From: Irineochytrium annulatum
Lineage: Eukaryota; Chytridiomycota; Chytridiomycetes; Chytridiales; Chytridiaceae
Length of the DNA: 23,241 nucleotides
Assembly: GCA_027600665.1 (NCBI GenBank)
Contig: JADGJL010000384.1
Span: 1 to 23,241, forward strand
Reading direction: 5' to 3'
The notes under the pieces are model-generated. The model ran no database searches. It was not told where the DNA came from and saw only the letters and a list, made by a program, of their open reading frames with translations. The stretch's first letter is position 1. Each line of letters opens with the position of its first letter. Below, one piece after another: positions 1 to 10,757 of this stretch. The translations under genes and the position numbers were made by a program.

Positions 1-3000
1 TCGCTGTCGTCATCCCCTGCATCTCCGACGTCGGCCCCACCGTCACCCTCTCCTTCCGGGCCGACGTCATCCGGGCCCATCCACCCCGGCCCATCTCCCG
101 GCCCCTCGATCCGCACGCCTGCCTCGCATCCCTCGCCAAAGTCAAGGACTTCAAACCATGTGCGGTTCCCCTCTCTCTGCAACGCGCTCACGAGCCGACG
201 CTCATCCATCCTAACCCTCCAGACGCCCTGTATCTGAGAAACAAGGTCCCTAACGAACCGGCCGTGCACGGGCTGCGGGCCGTTCGGGCCCTGGTAAAAC
301 GCAAAGCCGGGCCCGCCGGTGCCGGGGGCATTACCCTGGAACGAGGGGATGGCAGACAGCAGGCCGTTCGTGCCTGCCGAGCTGAGCTCCCAGACCTTAA
401 CGCCGCCATCGGAGCCGGATACAATTCGGTTCAGCCCCGGCTCGTGGTGGAAGCAGGTTATGGCAGCCTGGTGTCCCGTCAGAGTCGCCAGGCACTGGCC
501 CGTTGTCGGCGACCAGATCCGCAGGGTAGCGTCGGCGGCAGCAGAGACGATGTATTTCGGAGAAAGCTCGAGAAGGCCGACAAGCGAGGAGTGCCCTGTA
601 TCGAAGATAGTTGTTAGCGATAACGTTCCAATCGCCAAAAACAAAGCAAAAAAGAAAAAAAATTCAATCGACGCTAACCTTCTAAATTGAACAGCATAAA
701 CCCGGTCTTCGTGCACCACACCCGGACGGTCGCATCCATGCTGCCGCTGACAGCCCTCTTCAACTCGTGGCAGTACCCAACGCTATACACCTTTTCCCTG
801 TGACCCCTAAAACAATACGTCGCCTCGCCCGTCACCAAATCCCAGACCCTGACGGTGCAGTCGTAAGAGCCCGAGACCAGCACCCTCCCGTAACCCGCGA
901 TGGCCCTCACGGACTGCGTGTGGCCAGTGAGTACGTGCATGAAGTACGGGTTCCCATTGGCCGAGTTGGGCGAGGGTGGGGACCCGCCCTGAGGCGGCAT
1001 ATACCCCTCGTCCGTCTTGGGGTTGGGCAGCCTCCAGACGCGCAAGGTAGCGTCCCGGGATCCCGTAACGATAAGGGGCATCGAGGGCTCAAGGGGAGCG
1101 CCGGGGATGTCGGTCGGGGACGGGGGCACGATCATGAGGCAGCGCACAGTTGATGTGTGGCCCTCAAAGAGATGCGTGCAGACGCCGGTATCCATGTCCC
1201 AGACGCGGACCGTCCGATCTGTCGAGCCGGAGACGAGTGAATCGTTCCAGTACTGAAGGGCCCAGACACCGCCGTCGTGGCCGTTAAGCTTCCGTCGGAG
1301 GGTTCCGTTGTTGCAATCATAAATATGAATTGTGTGATCGTCGGACCTTTAGAAAAAAACGATCAGTACAAGCCACGGACGAAGTCCAAATTACATACCC
1401 TGACACGATCTTATCATTGTCAAACTGCAAACACGTAACGACGTTCTGGCCATGGCCGGGAAACGAGATGGTCTTGCACCGCCCATGCAACCAATTCTGC
1501 CGCATGGCGTGATGCCTCCGGTACAGATTTTTGTAAAAATGGGGTATGTGCGTCGAGTCTAGTGTTGCCGGCCGCTTAGCCTCCTGCTGCCTCCCTCCCT
1601 TGTTCCCGATGACCTCGTCCTCATCGTACATGGGCATCGAGTCGTATGCGCCAGCGCCCATCTGCCTCCTCCGCTTCGTCGGCTCCCCGTCATCCTCCGC
1701 ATACGCCGTCGCTGCTGACCCGGGCGCAGGGGCGTGGGCCGTCTTAGGCGACCGCCCGACCACTGGCGACCTGCCCGCCGACGCGGACGCCGACGCGGCC
1801 CTGGCCGACACGCTCCTTCTCCTCCTCCCCGCAGCAACAATCTCGGCCGCACTCCGCTCATCCACGTCCCCGACGTCCATCGCGTCAACCTCTACGGGCG
1901 CGCCCGCGAGCGCCGCCAGCCTCCTGATCTCCTCCGCAACCTCCTCGGCGTCGTACCACCCCTCCTTCACGATCCTCTTCTTCCAAACAGCCACCTCCGC
2001 GCTCCCCTCCTCCACGACACGCCTCCACCTCCTCGACACGGACGCGCACCGTCCCAGCGCGCGCAGATCCAGATACTCGAGCACGTGGAACGCGAGCTCG
2101 ACGGGGAGGTGTGAGAGAAAGTCGCGCTTGAGCGTGGGCAGGATGATGGACGTGACGAACTGGAGCGTGTTGGAGGGGCATCGCTTGAGGAGCTGGAGAA
2201 GGACGTAGTTCTTCATCTGCTCCGGGTACAGGTCAAAGCTCGAGATCATCTTAGGAAGGTCGTTTAAGTTTGCAACTGGGCCAAATGGCGCGCCGCCTTC
2301 TTCGCCAAGCGGTGGCAGCTCGGGCGGATCGGGCGTGAGGCGGTTGTAGGAGGGTGAGACGGTACGTGAGGCCTGGCGGAAGGATTGGTTCAAGGAAAGC
2401 GGAGTGTGATTCAAGTCCGGGTGGGATCCAAAGCCGACAACGCCGGACATGGACGTTGTCGCTGTGGGGGAAGCGGTCGGGCTGGGGAGGTTACGGGTAT
2501 GGGCCTCGTCGTCGTCGAGGACGACGGGTGCCGGGGCGGTGCCGAGGAGGTTAGATGTGGTCATGGGCGACATGATCTCAGGTATTCTGCTAAGGGGCGT
2601 CGGGATTTGTGGTCGGGAGGGAATGGCGGGTCGTGGAAGGGTCGGCATGTGCATGTCCGAATCTGAGCTTCCGGCGTCGTCGATAGCGATGGTTTGATCG
2701 CTGCCGCGTTGCCGCTTACGACTATGCCGCCGGCCATCCGTCACGGGTATATCCTTGCCCAACGCGGACGCGTTGACCAAGTGCTGGCGGAGATGATGGT
2801 GGGTGGTTGGCGTGCCGAATTGCTGCGAGCTGACGGATGATGAATTCGCATTTGTCTGAGAGATAGAGAATGTCAGCGAACTGTTCAATTATACAAGCGA
2901 CCTGAAAAAAAAAAAAGCAATTCCTTACCATCGGGTAATCCTCGTCTGTGATCTCGACCTCCTTCAACCGAGTCGGAATTCCTCCCAAGTCAAAGCAAAA

Positions 3001-3477
3001 CTTCTTCAGGGCTGGTGGTGTTGGTGTCAGGGCTAGCGGGTAAATTGACGGATCCATATGCGTTTCTGGTGGTTGGTTAAAGAGGAGCGGCGGAAACTCG
3101 GTTATTTTGGTGGTAGTGGTGGTGACGACGGTCTGTAAGTGCAAGAAGGTTACTCGATGTCATCAAACAAGCATCAATCAAATCGTACGAGGAAAATGGA
3201 GTGAAGAAGGCATTCAAAGCATGCAAAAGATACGTACAGTAGTGACGGCGTGAGGAGCGAGCGAGAAATGGACGCCAGTCCTCGCGGGCCGACCAGATGC
3301 AGACGACGCCGAAGAGACGACCGAGCCCGACGCCGCGGTCGACGAGTTCAGACCGTGGTGGTGCGACTGCGATTGCAATTGATGCTGCTGCGGCGGCTGT
3401 AGCTGCAGACCAGGCGTCGGGTTTGGGTGATGGCGGGCGGCGGTCGGCGTTGGCAGAGCGGTGTCCGGCGGGAGCAT
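1..3477 (-). CDS. CDC4/POP1-like: Cdc4/Pop1-like F-box/WD40 SCF substrate receptor (3' end outside window)
   Basis: Five exons read on the minus strand: 3477-3238, 3132-2929, 2855-1399, 1346-679 and 595 to beyond position 1; all junction phases agree. Introns are 105, 73, 52 and 83 bp, with donors GTACGT, GTAAGG, GTATGT, GTTAGC and branch-like CTGAC, CTGAT, CTAAC. About 1055 residues are visible. The order is: His/Gln-rich N-terminus; a Thr-rich stretch leading into EFPPLLF and PLALTPTPPALKKF; a D-domain-like helix at about 352-387; an F-box near 394-437 (FLSHLPVELAFHVLEYLDL); a low-complexity insert; seven WD40 repeats at about 611-930 with the usual SGS-D-TVRVWD endings; then a block with WRVRMDERRLVSALQ and TWFEVLDF, typical of fungal Cdc4 homologues. 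Family knowledge: the F-box binds Skp1 and the WD40 propeller binds phosphodegrons of cell-cycle regulators. The start is the first in-frame ATG, after an in-frame TAG 12 bases upstream. No stop is reached before the window edge. Confidence 0.92.
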
Positions 3478-4600
3478 CTCCGCTGTCCTCTAAGGCCCGT
3501 CTCTTCTCGCTCTATCTACGCAGCCTCCGGGCGGGCGAGCGATCTCCTCTCCTCCTCTGAGGTGGACAGCGTCGAACGGCACTGGAGTTTCGAGATGCGA
3601 CCTGTCGAATGCCGCGCACAAGAATCAGAAATCGATGCCCGTTCAGACGGAGGTCTCCGGCGATGCTGGGACCGATGGAAGGTTGGCAGGGGGGTATATG
3701 GAGAAGGCAGGGCAGGGAGTGCGGTCGGTTGTTTTGGTTGAGTCAGGGGGGGGAGGGAAAATTGGCAGGCTGGGACTCGACAGGTGCCCGCCGGCCACCA
3801 CCACCACCACGCCGTCCAGAAGGCCGCCTTCGGCACCTCCCGGCCTGGTCCCATCCTCCAACACGGGCCCGATTGATTCACAGATCAGACGTCCGTCCTT
3901 CGGGGCAGCGACGGTGCATTCGTCCCGGGATTCCAACCACAGTCGCTCCGCAGTCCATGCCCGGCGTCCATTGAAGAGAAGAGCTGAGAAGAAGCTCCAG
4001 CGACCTGCGGTACAACGTCGCCGCGCCAGCTGTCTCCTTATGGGACTGGTACGCACCTTAGACCAAAATGGGCAACGATTTTCAGAAAGCTGAACGTTGT
4101 CGCGTGGTCTGCGGCGTGGGACAGGCTGATGAGATGGCGAGCGATGGGACCTCGGCCGTGGGATGGGAACGGGTCGAACGACGGCCTGGGACTTGTTGAC
4201 GTGGTGATTGGCGATAAGGGTCGATTACCAGGTTAGGCTCACCGTGGTGGGCCTGTTCGAACGAACGATATTCGTTTCGATCGCGTTTGCAAGCAAGCTC
4301 GGCAAAAGAAAACAATGATGTCTACATAATATTGTAGCCTCCTCTTTTTTTTTTTTTTTTGGGACGAGGGCTACCGGCAAGAAAAGTAATATCTCGCAAC
4401 GCCGATTGAGAACAAAACACATAGATATACTCTTTCCCGAATAAATTATGCTGGTGCAGACGGTGCACGCAAACAGCAGTACATTACAAATCCTCGTTCA
4501 CGCGCGGACTCGAGTTTAAGGCACGCAAGGTGTTGCCGCTGACGAGCTATATGGCGAAATCAAGCAGCAAATCGACCCCTACACAAGGATAACAGAACAA
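3478..4600. other. Gene-poor stretch upstream of the CDC4-like gene
   Basis: I see no convincing coding region here. It should hold the promoter and 5' leader of the minus-strand CDC4-like gene. Visible low-complexity features are a CAC/CCA run near 3796-3815 and a T run near 4345-4361. I could not support a TATA box, tRNA or conserved protein. Confidence 0.5.
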
Positions 4601-4615
4601 GCTTGCAGCTTCCTT

Positions 4616-4681
4616 GTAAAGAGCTCGAAACTCGACCGGAGGGCAGCATTCTACCTTCCGGTCGAGTTCCGAGCTCTTTAC
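4616..4681. repeat. Near-perfect inverted repeat (28-bp arms, 10-bp loop)
   Basis: The left arm is 4616-4643 and the right arm 4654-4681. Reverse-complementing the right arm matches the left at 26 of 28 positions, and the arms contain GAGCTC and ACTCGACCGG. Either transcript would fold into a long hairpin. No target-site duplication is evident in the flanks, and the element sits in non-coding DNA about 500 bp before the next gene. It could be a very small foldback element, a relic of two inverted copies, or a structured RNA segment. Confidence 0.85.
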
Positions 4682-5180
4682 TCAACGTGAATGGCGGTCT
4701 TTCGGGTCGGCCAACGTTTGAACTTCCGCAGGCCTTCTCGAAAACACTGTCCTTCCTAGCAGACGTTGATGATGCTTGCAGCGGCTCATGATTTGTCGAA
4801 GCTCTCTGGCCAAGGTGACGAGAAGTCAGCAGCCGTCATTACGCTCGACATCCTCCCAGACATCAAGCTTCTCGACAAAGGTTGAAATGATCTCAGCTCA
4901 AAGCAAGACCGCCGTTCATCCACATCAGGCACGCGATGTGAATATGCCAGACCTTGCTGCCGATTCCAGTCTCGCCGTTCTCATGCAGATACCAAAAATT
5001 TGTGGACCAAAATACAACAAAAACCGTCCCGCCACGTAGTGACCGATATCTGCAGCATATCAATTAATCATTAGTTGATTTTCGCTGGCCAAAGCAGATC
5101 AAAAAAAAAGAGAGCAGTCATCTGTCTAGTGGATCGCGTCCGGACATCGTTGGCCACAGTCAACAAACTGCAGCGCCAGG
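4682..5180. other. Non-coding leader of the acidic-repeat gene
   Basis: There is no supportable gene. Short open stretches occur, but they have no start-to-stop structure or recognisable domain. The segment just before 5181 (CATCGTTGG to CAGG) resembles the segment before the pseudogene copy at 8517, so the duplicated block probably begins a little upstream of the ATG. Confidence 0.4.
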
Positions 5181-6737
5181 ATGGGAACTGACAACGCGGA
5201 TGATCCTAGGCCGTCCCCAGAGGGGACCGGCGGTCTGGTCGGGATGGCCTGGAGGTCCGTCGCGGACGGGATCCCTCACCTGGAGGACCGCCCGGCGGAC
5301 GACGCTTGCCCGCCAGTTTACGCCATACGGTCGGACGACGCCTTGCTGGCGTCCTCAATCCCGCTGTCGATCTTGCACCGGGCCGGGACCTCGGCGAAGG
5401 CCGCTGCCGGAATAATATTGTGGGACGCCGGCTTGATGGACGGGAACGGTCAGACGCTCGAATCCACGTCGCCGGCAAGGTCGTCGACTAATGGGGACGG
5501 GGCCGAGGCTTCGCCGTCGGCCGCTGCCACGACGTTGTGGATTAATAGTCAGGTGGAGGAGCACGATCGAATGCAAAGGTTGCTGCAGTCTGGGACGTCG
5601 ACCTCTGCTGCATCGCGTGACGTGTATGAGGCCGAGGATCCGGCCGCCCTGTCGCCCACGGCGCAGGATTACATTGGCATTGCTCCCTTGGATTCTACGG
5701 AGTTCATGTCACCAGTCGAGGACGTTGAGGATCGAGATCAGCAGCATGAGCTATTCTTGTTGGACGAGGAAATCGCCGACGAGGTGATCGCTGACGCGGC
5801 CAGCTGCGAGGGTGCCTTCAGATCGATCCATAACCTCGACCGGCCGACATTTACGCCTCTTGGTCTCAGCTTCTCTGAAAGGCAGCCTATGGAGCCGACT
5901 CTTTTATCGCTTTCGTATCAAAGCTCGCTTCAGTACTTCGACGCCGCGGAGTCGATGGCCGATAGTGTTGATGATATCCAACAGCGTGAGGCCTTGCCGT
6001 CGAGCTCACAGTTGGATCACGACGGCCGTATCATCGACCCGAATGCCGACGACGGTGGCAAGGTCTGCCATATCTCGGTGTTGCAGGCCACGCTTCGGGA
6101 CTTTCAGTCGTCGCCGCGGTCCTTGTACTCGAACCCCCCGCTCTTCTTCGAATTCGAAGCCCCCTCAATTGAGCGGCAGCCGTTGCTTCAGCAGCCGTGC
6201 TTACAGCAGCAGGCATCCCGATTTGAGCAGCAGCAAACGCCTGGCTCTCCGTCGGATACCATCTCTTCCACCGATGGCACCACAACACCCTTGACGCGAT
6301 CTGTGGACGAGGAGTACAAATGTGCCTTTGCTGAGGAGGATGAGGAAGGTCGCGTCGCGACCGTGGTAGAGGAAGGCGACATGGCAAATCACGTTGCTCC
6401 CGGTTCCCCCATTTTAACGATTTTATCGACGCGTTCCGACGTCGAGAAGTCCGTGGTCGAGAACGCCGAGGAGGATTACGACAGCTACCTTGCCGCTGTG
6501 GTGAAGGAGAATGTGGACAATCGCACCGAGCCCGGTCCCTCGGTTTATCCGACGCGTTGCAAGGTCAAGTCGTACGGATTCGCGAGCGCCGAGGAGGATG
6601 TCGAAGGTCACGTAGTAGATGTGGTCCAGCACGATGACGTTGAGGCTGGTTTCCTGGTTCCTTTGACGTGTTCTGAGGTCGAGTCGCGGGCGATATCGAG
6701 CGCCGAAGAGGATGAGGTAATCACGCTGGCGTGGTAA
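5181..6737 (+). CDS. Acidic protein with about 40-45-residue tandem repeats, unknown function
   Basis: The open frame gives 518 residues and starts with a purine at -3 and G at +4. I recognise no domain, signal peptide or membrane span. The protein is Ser-, Asp- and Glu-rich with a Gln-rich patch around residues 332-353. From about residue 370 there are imperfect repeats, each opening with a TRS/TRC/TCS triplet, then a charged segment with AEEDEEG/AEEDVEG, then a VATVVEEGD/VVDVVQHDD-like segment. Three units are complete and a fourth is cut by the stop. In the fourth unit the repeat pattern continues in another frame just past the stop, so a one-base loss near 6715 has probably truncated the ancestral protein. 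A decayed paralogue lies at 8517-10061, which shows this was a real protein family. Function unknown; an intrinsically disordered protein is my inference. Confidence 0.6.
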   Translation: MGTDNADDPRPSPEGTGGLVGMAWRSVADGIPHLEDRPADDACPPVYAIRSDDALLASSIPLSILHRAGTSAKAAAGIILWDAGLMDGNGQTLESTSPARSSTNGDGAEASPSAAATTLWINSQVEEHDRMQRLLQSGTSTSAASRDVYEAEDPAALSPTAQDYIGIAPLDSTEFMSPVEDVEDRDQQHELFLLDEEIADEVIADAASCEGAFRSIHNLDRPTFTPLGLSFSERQPMEPTLLSLSYQSSLQYFDAAESMADSVDDIQQREALPSSSQLDHDGRIIDPNADDGGKVCHISVLQATLRDFQSSPRSLYSNPPLFFEFEAPSIERQPLLQQPCLQQQASRFEQQQTPGSPSDTISSTDGTTTPLTRSVDEEYKCAFAEEDEEGRVATVVEEGDMANHVAPGSPILTILSTRSDVEKSVVENAEEDYDSYLAAVVKENVDNRTEPGPSVYPTRCKVKSYGFASAEEDVEGHVVDVVQHDDVEAGFLVPLTCSEVESRAISSAEEDEVITLAW

Positions 6738-7108
6738 TAGAGGACGAGCTCCATCCCGAAGTTCACGTCGCGGCCCTATTGGAGGAGGACTTGCGCCATC
6801 CCTATCTGCCGGGAGGTCATATCGCGGGCGTGATGGAGGACCTTTCAGGATTGGACGAGGACGTGCGTCATACTTATTGGCTCGGAAGGCAAGAAGGTTA
6901 CTTGCGGAGATGGAGATGGACGTGTGCGATCGCAACATATCCGGTTCCTCAACTCCCTCGAGGAGCTGCTTGGGTTTCTCCGCCATGTTTGGTCCTGAAG
7001 TGGGACTTGCAACGCCCACAACTCCGTCCCACGTCGCCTGAAATCCTTCAGTCACGTATTCTTATCGCCTTAATTTATTTTGTCATCCTTCCACTCTCCG
7101 TTCATTAA
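6731..7108 (+). pseudogene. Possible out-of-frame C-terminal continuation of the acidic-repeat gene
   Basis: This frame stays open for 125 codons and overlaps the end of the previous gene by seven bases. It begins with VIEDELHPE, then ALLEEDLRHP, continuing the charged repeat style of the upstream protein (compare VVEEGD and VVQHDD). It has no start codon of its own in a good context. The simplest reading is that one G was lost in the run near 6713-6716. After about 6900 the residues become Trp/Arg/Leu-rich and may no longer be authentic coding. Confidence 0.4.
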
Positions 7109-7616
7109 CAAGCCATTTGTTCGCCCTTCAAGACGACGGGAACGTGCCTTTGTTTGAATACTTAGTTGCTCTCCGTGGTTTTTCGATCATTTGTCATTTA
7201 CCTGCTATGCTGTTATTGCAATCCTCAGACTTATGTTTTCGGCGGCTATGTGTGGAGCGAATGCAAGCCGGTAGGGCTTTGAGGTTGTTTGGGCCGTTCA
7301 AAGGCCTTGACGGTGGTATTCCGACCTTTTGCTTTTTTTTATAAGAGCATCATTGCATACGTAATCGTGGATGTTCAAGGTGTGTCAATTGCTGGCCCTC
7401 TCCCCGCCACGTTCCTTCTCATCGAGCCGTCATCGGGCCCCTATCGTGCTCCGCACGGCGAATCGCGTAGACTAGCGTGCAGTTCATCGAGTATCCGGCA
7501 TCCGAGTGCCCGATGCTGCATCCTGAGGACCTCGCCCCAGTTAGTCGACTTTCTTGTTCTCGCCGGGGAATGATCACCATTTTCGCGTTGGGCTGACCCA
7601 AATATTTAATCTGCAG
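7109..7616. other. Gap between acidic gene and F-box copy A
   Basis: No gene is supported. The right end (CTGAC, then ATTTAATCTGCAG) looks like an intron branch site and acceptor just before the F-box copy. That leaves open a spliced upstream exon, although I could not identify one. Confidence 0.35.
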
Positions 7617-8344
7617 CCGAGCCTGAACGACGACGTTCGCCGTATCATCATCGGCTGGTTAAACCCAAGGGAGAGCCTAGATCGAGCAACACTCGCCACG
7701 ATTTTGCGGACCTCAACCCGTATCCTTGAGCCGGCCGCGATACGCCTCTGGTCTCACCAGGCCGTTCTGGTCACGTCCGCCGCATTGAGAGGAAGGCCGC
7801 ACAGCCAAGTACCGAATTCGGCATCACAAGGGCAATGCATATGCTATCGCTGGCGCTGGTGGAGCTCGAGCGTACGGCGGGCAAGCCAGTCGAACCGCCC
7901 GGAATGGCGTGGAGGTGGCGGGTCTACCTCAGCGCGCTTAAATCGATTAAAGTCGACGCGCTGACACCCAGAACGCCGATATGTTTCCTGGCGGCTTTAA
8001 GGTCGCCTTGGATTCGCCGGGTTGACGAGCTGGCCCTTTGCATGGAGGGCGAGCGAGTGGATTGGCAGTGGTGGGTGGATGATCGGTGGAGCTCGGATCG
8101 AGTCCCTAAAAGGCTGTGCATCGTGGACGCAGGGTGTGCCGAAGCAGCCGTCGCCCGGTATTGCGGCCATAAAAACATCAAGGAACTCGCACTTATCAAC
8201 AACAGTGCGGAAACAATGCCTCGGATTCTTAAGGCTCTGCACAAGAATTTGGAGTTCATCACTGTGATGCCCTGGCCCGAGTCTGATAAGGATCAGATCT
8301 TCGAATTGCTGAGAGAGCATAACCGCGTGAATGGCTGCCAATAG
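7617..8344 (+). pseudogene. F-box/LRR-like paralogue A, start-less, frameshifted and shortened
   Basis: The opening LNDDVRRIIIGWLNP and the following helix ending in AIRLW match the F-box region of the two intact paralogues at 11071 and 13643 (LNDDVLALILDELDP, then ARLW). The ATGATG that begins the paralogues is replaced here by GCCGAG, and no in-frame ATG precedes the domain. The frame then changes by one base between about 7770 and 7800. After the shift AWRWRVYLSALKSI matches the paralogues' WRVWRCKIYLRSITAL segment. The copy ends at a TAG after about 240 codons, against 487-489 in the paralogues. A 35-bp phase-neutral GT-AG intron (7770-7804) would also restore the frame, but it is implausibly short and removes residues that align. 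A spliced upstream start is possible. Confidence 0.72.
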
Positions 8345-8516
8345 AGAGCAATGGTGACGTGAGCCAACGCATTGCACTTTCCGCGGCCCAAAGTTAATGT
8401 TCCTATTGCAACATAAACGCAGATTTTTGGTGGTCGTGAATTGCATTCCTGCTCTTTTTCGTTAAAGTGTTGCAGTTGGTATCGAACTTCTGGACATCGT
8501 CAAAAGCAATTGCTGG
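8345..8516. other. Spacer before the acidic-repeat pseudogene
   Basis: No gene is visible. The last 30 bases (TGGACATCGTC onward) resemble the sequence just before the ATG of the intact acidic gene, which helps place the left border of the duplicated block. Confidence 0.35.
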
Positions 8517-10061
8517 ATGGAGACCAGGCGAACGAACACGGACGGCGATCGGTTCCCTGGGGCCGACGGGCTTGGGGGTTTAGGGATGGCTTGGGGCCCT
8601 GTCGCGAGCGGCATCTCGTAGCCTAACGACCCCCCCCTGCGGGCGACACCATCCTAGCGCCCTCGATACCGCCGCCGGCTTTGCAGCGGGCCGGGTCCTT
8701 AGCGAAACCGCCGCCGCTATAATATTACGAAACGCTGGCCTGATGGACGAGAACGGCCAGATGCTGGAATCCCTGTCGCCGTCGATGGCGTCGACTACCT
8801 TGCTTGTGATGGAGAGCTTGCCGTCGGCCGCCATGGCGACATTGTGGAACGACGAAACAATATACAGGGCCAAAAGGCAGATGCTCATGGTGGGGCGGTC
8901 CTGGGCGCCGTCCTCTGTATGGACGTCTACCTCTTGCGAAGCCAGAGATCCGTCAGCTTAGAAATTGCCAGTTCCACGTCTATTAGTGGCCTACCGGATG
9001 GTGGAGCTTGGTAGCGGAACCGACGAGGCCGCCTCGTCGCCAGCGCCGCAGAAGCACATTAGTGTAACGCGCATGGATCGTACACAGGACATATTGGCGG
9101 CGGAAGATGGAGACCGAGCGCGGCAGCATTAGCTATGTGTTGAAAGGAGAAGGTGGTCTAAGGCTGGCGGCGGCGCATAGTTGCTTTTTAAGGCATCGCG
9201 TACATTTTCGCGGTCCTCAACAAAGCGAGCCGTCATCGCACTCGCGTCAGTACTCTAACGGCGGAGAGTAGACAGTCCTAAGTGCCGATATGCCATAAGA
9301 GCGTGAGCTAACGCAGTCACCTTCGGCGCCGCTTTGGGCCATCAGGCTGACGCTGCGACATCGAGCAGGCAGGCAGTTGGATAGCGAGGACCTTGTCATC
9401 GAGCAACATAACTTACCACGGTTGAGAATAATCGCAGCTTCTGCCGGATCTTGGTGCGCAAGGCGACTCTACGGGATTTCGAGTCGATGCCGCGATCCTT
9501 CTACTCAATTCCGCCCTGCTCCTTCGAGGCTTGCGTCGCGAAGCAGCGGCCTCCGCTTCCGTGACCCGTCTTCGCTGCAGTCAACGCTACCCCAGCTGTC
9601 GTCTCCGCATGACGCACCGCATTGCCAGCAGTAGCGAACGCCTGCCTTCCCAACGACGGTTAGCTCGTTCTCCAATGGTACAACCACCGCCTCGACAGTG
9701 TCCCGAAGACGAGGAGGAGTACGCGTATGCTGACGCCTGGGAGCAAGTCAAAAGTCCCGCCGCCGCCGCTGTGATGGACGAGGTGCGCCGTGACAGAGCG
9801 CCTGACTCCCGGACTTCGTCGACGCGTTCCGAGGACGAGGAGTACCTGAGTGCCAAGGCCGGGGAGGATGACGAGGACGAGGGGGCTGCCGTGATCGAGT
9901 ACGATGCGCGCCACTTCGACACGGCAGATCTCGGACGGCAACGCGACTTGCTCCTCCGTGAGTTACTGGACGCGCCTGGCGTCGGACAGCATCTCGACGC
10001 GCCTGCTTATATCCTCCTCGGTAAAACCTGGCGAAGGGCATCGACGCGAGGCCATTCGTGA
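8517..10061 (+). pseudogene. Decayed paralogue of the acidic-repeat gene
   Basis: From the ATG at 8517 the frame reads a segment with GLGGLGMAWGPVASGI, matching GTGGLVGMAWRSVADGI of the gene at 5181, and then hits TAG at 8619. In another frame, ILRNAGLMDENGQMLES (near 8725-8775) matches ILWDAGLMDGNGQTLES. Near 9457-9520 KATLRDFESMPRSFYS matches QATLRDFQSSPRSLYS. Near 9710-9930 two repeat units with EDEEEYAYADA and TRSEDEEYLSAKAGEDDEDE match the tandem repeat of the intact gene. The middle (about 8960-9370) is full of stops. At least two frame changes and many stops make this a clear pseudogene. The order of matching segments is the same as in the intact gene. Confidence 0.8.
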
Positions 10062-10745
10062 CACCCCAACCCGATCAAAGTCAAGGTTAATTCCTGGCCG
10101 CGGCGCATGGTCTCCTCTCTTCTGGTGTCGCTGGCAGATCAACGGGACGATAACACGGGCCGCGGCCATGCCCGCGTCTGAGGTCACAAGAACCGTGACG
10201 TTTCTAACGGCGCCTGCTGTTGCCCGAGAATATCGGCCGAGGGGTTGCAGAGGTTAAGGGGTAAGAAATGATGGCCCATGAGAAATTCGAGCCATTAATG
10301 GGACGTCGATATTTAACGTGATACCGGCAGGCGGTCACAATCAATTTGCGAGCTTATGTTTGTTTTACTTAAAATATACCATCGCTTGCTTTCAAATGGA
10401 TACTCGTAACACGTAACTTTTTGTCGTTTCACGTCGGCCACCCTTTTACCTCAATAAGGTTGTCCTGGTTCCTCTTGTGATTGCGTAGTTTACAATTGCT
10501 GGGTTAAAACCCGTCGCATATTCGCTTTTATTCCTGCTTAGTTCAGTGCTAATTATTGGGCACCACCGTTTCAAAAGCTTCTGTATAATTATCACTGGAT
10601 GCCCTCGATTGAGAAAAACAAAGCGCATGGCGTATGGCGCGTGTACGTACGAGTACTATCATGGAGAGCCGGGGACAACGGGATGGCGTTGGCCTTGTTG
10701 GAGAAGGCTGGCATGGCCTAGGTTCTTAAGAATGGGTGTCCTTGC
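10062..10745. other. Gene-poor gap, AT-richer
   Basis: I see no supportable gene, RNA or repeat. The segment 10320-10620 is clearly AT-richer than its surroundings, as expected of intergenic DNA in this window. I could not see homology by eye to the matching gap in the first block (7109-7616). Confidence 0.4.
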
Positions 10746-10757
10746 ACATTGCGCAAT

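Noticed and set aside
1546..2208. Plus-strand 220-codon open frame
   Set aside because: It lies antisense to the F-box-containing exon of the CDC4-like gene and its composition mirrors that GC-rich exon; no domain.
3643..4056. Minus-strand 137-codon frame upstream of the CDC4-like gene, as an extra first exon
   Set aside because: There is no splice pair with consistent phase, and an in-frame stop precedes the ATG at 3477. The content is low complexity.
4345..4361. T run as a possible retroposon tail
   Set aside because: Simple A/T runs also occur inside the introns here (2900-2912, 22277-22289); no adjoining element or target-site duplication was seen.
4776..5039. Possible small gene of 87 codons
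   Set aside because: There is no domain, no ATG at the frame opening and unremarkable Ser-rich content. It is not supportable as a gene.
6423..7055. Minus-strand 210-codon open frame
   Set aside because: It is a shadow of the acidic repeat region; the plus-strand repeats are conserved in the paralogue, and this frame is not.
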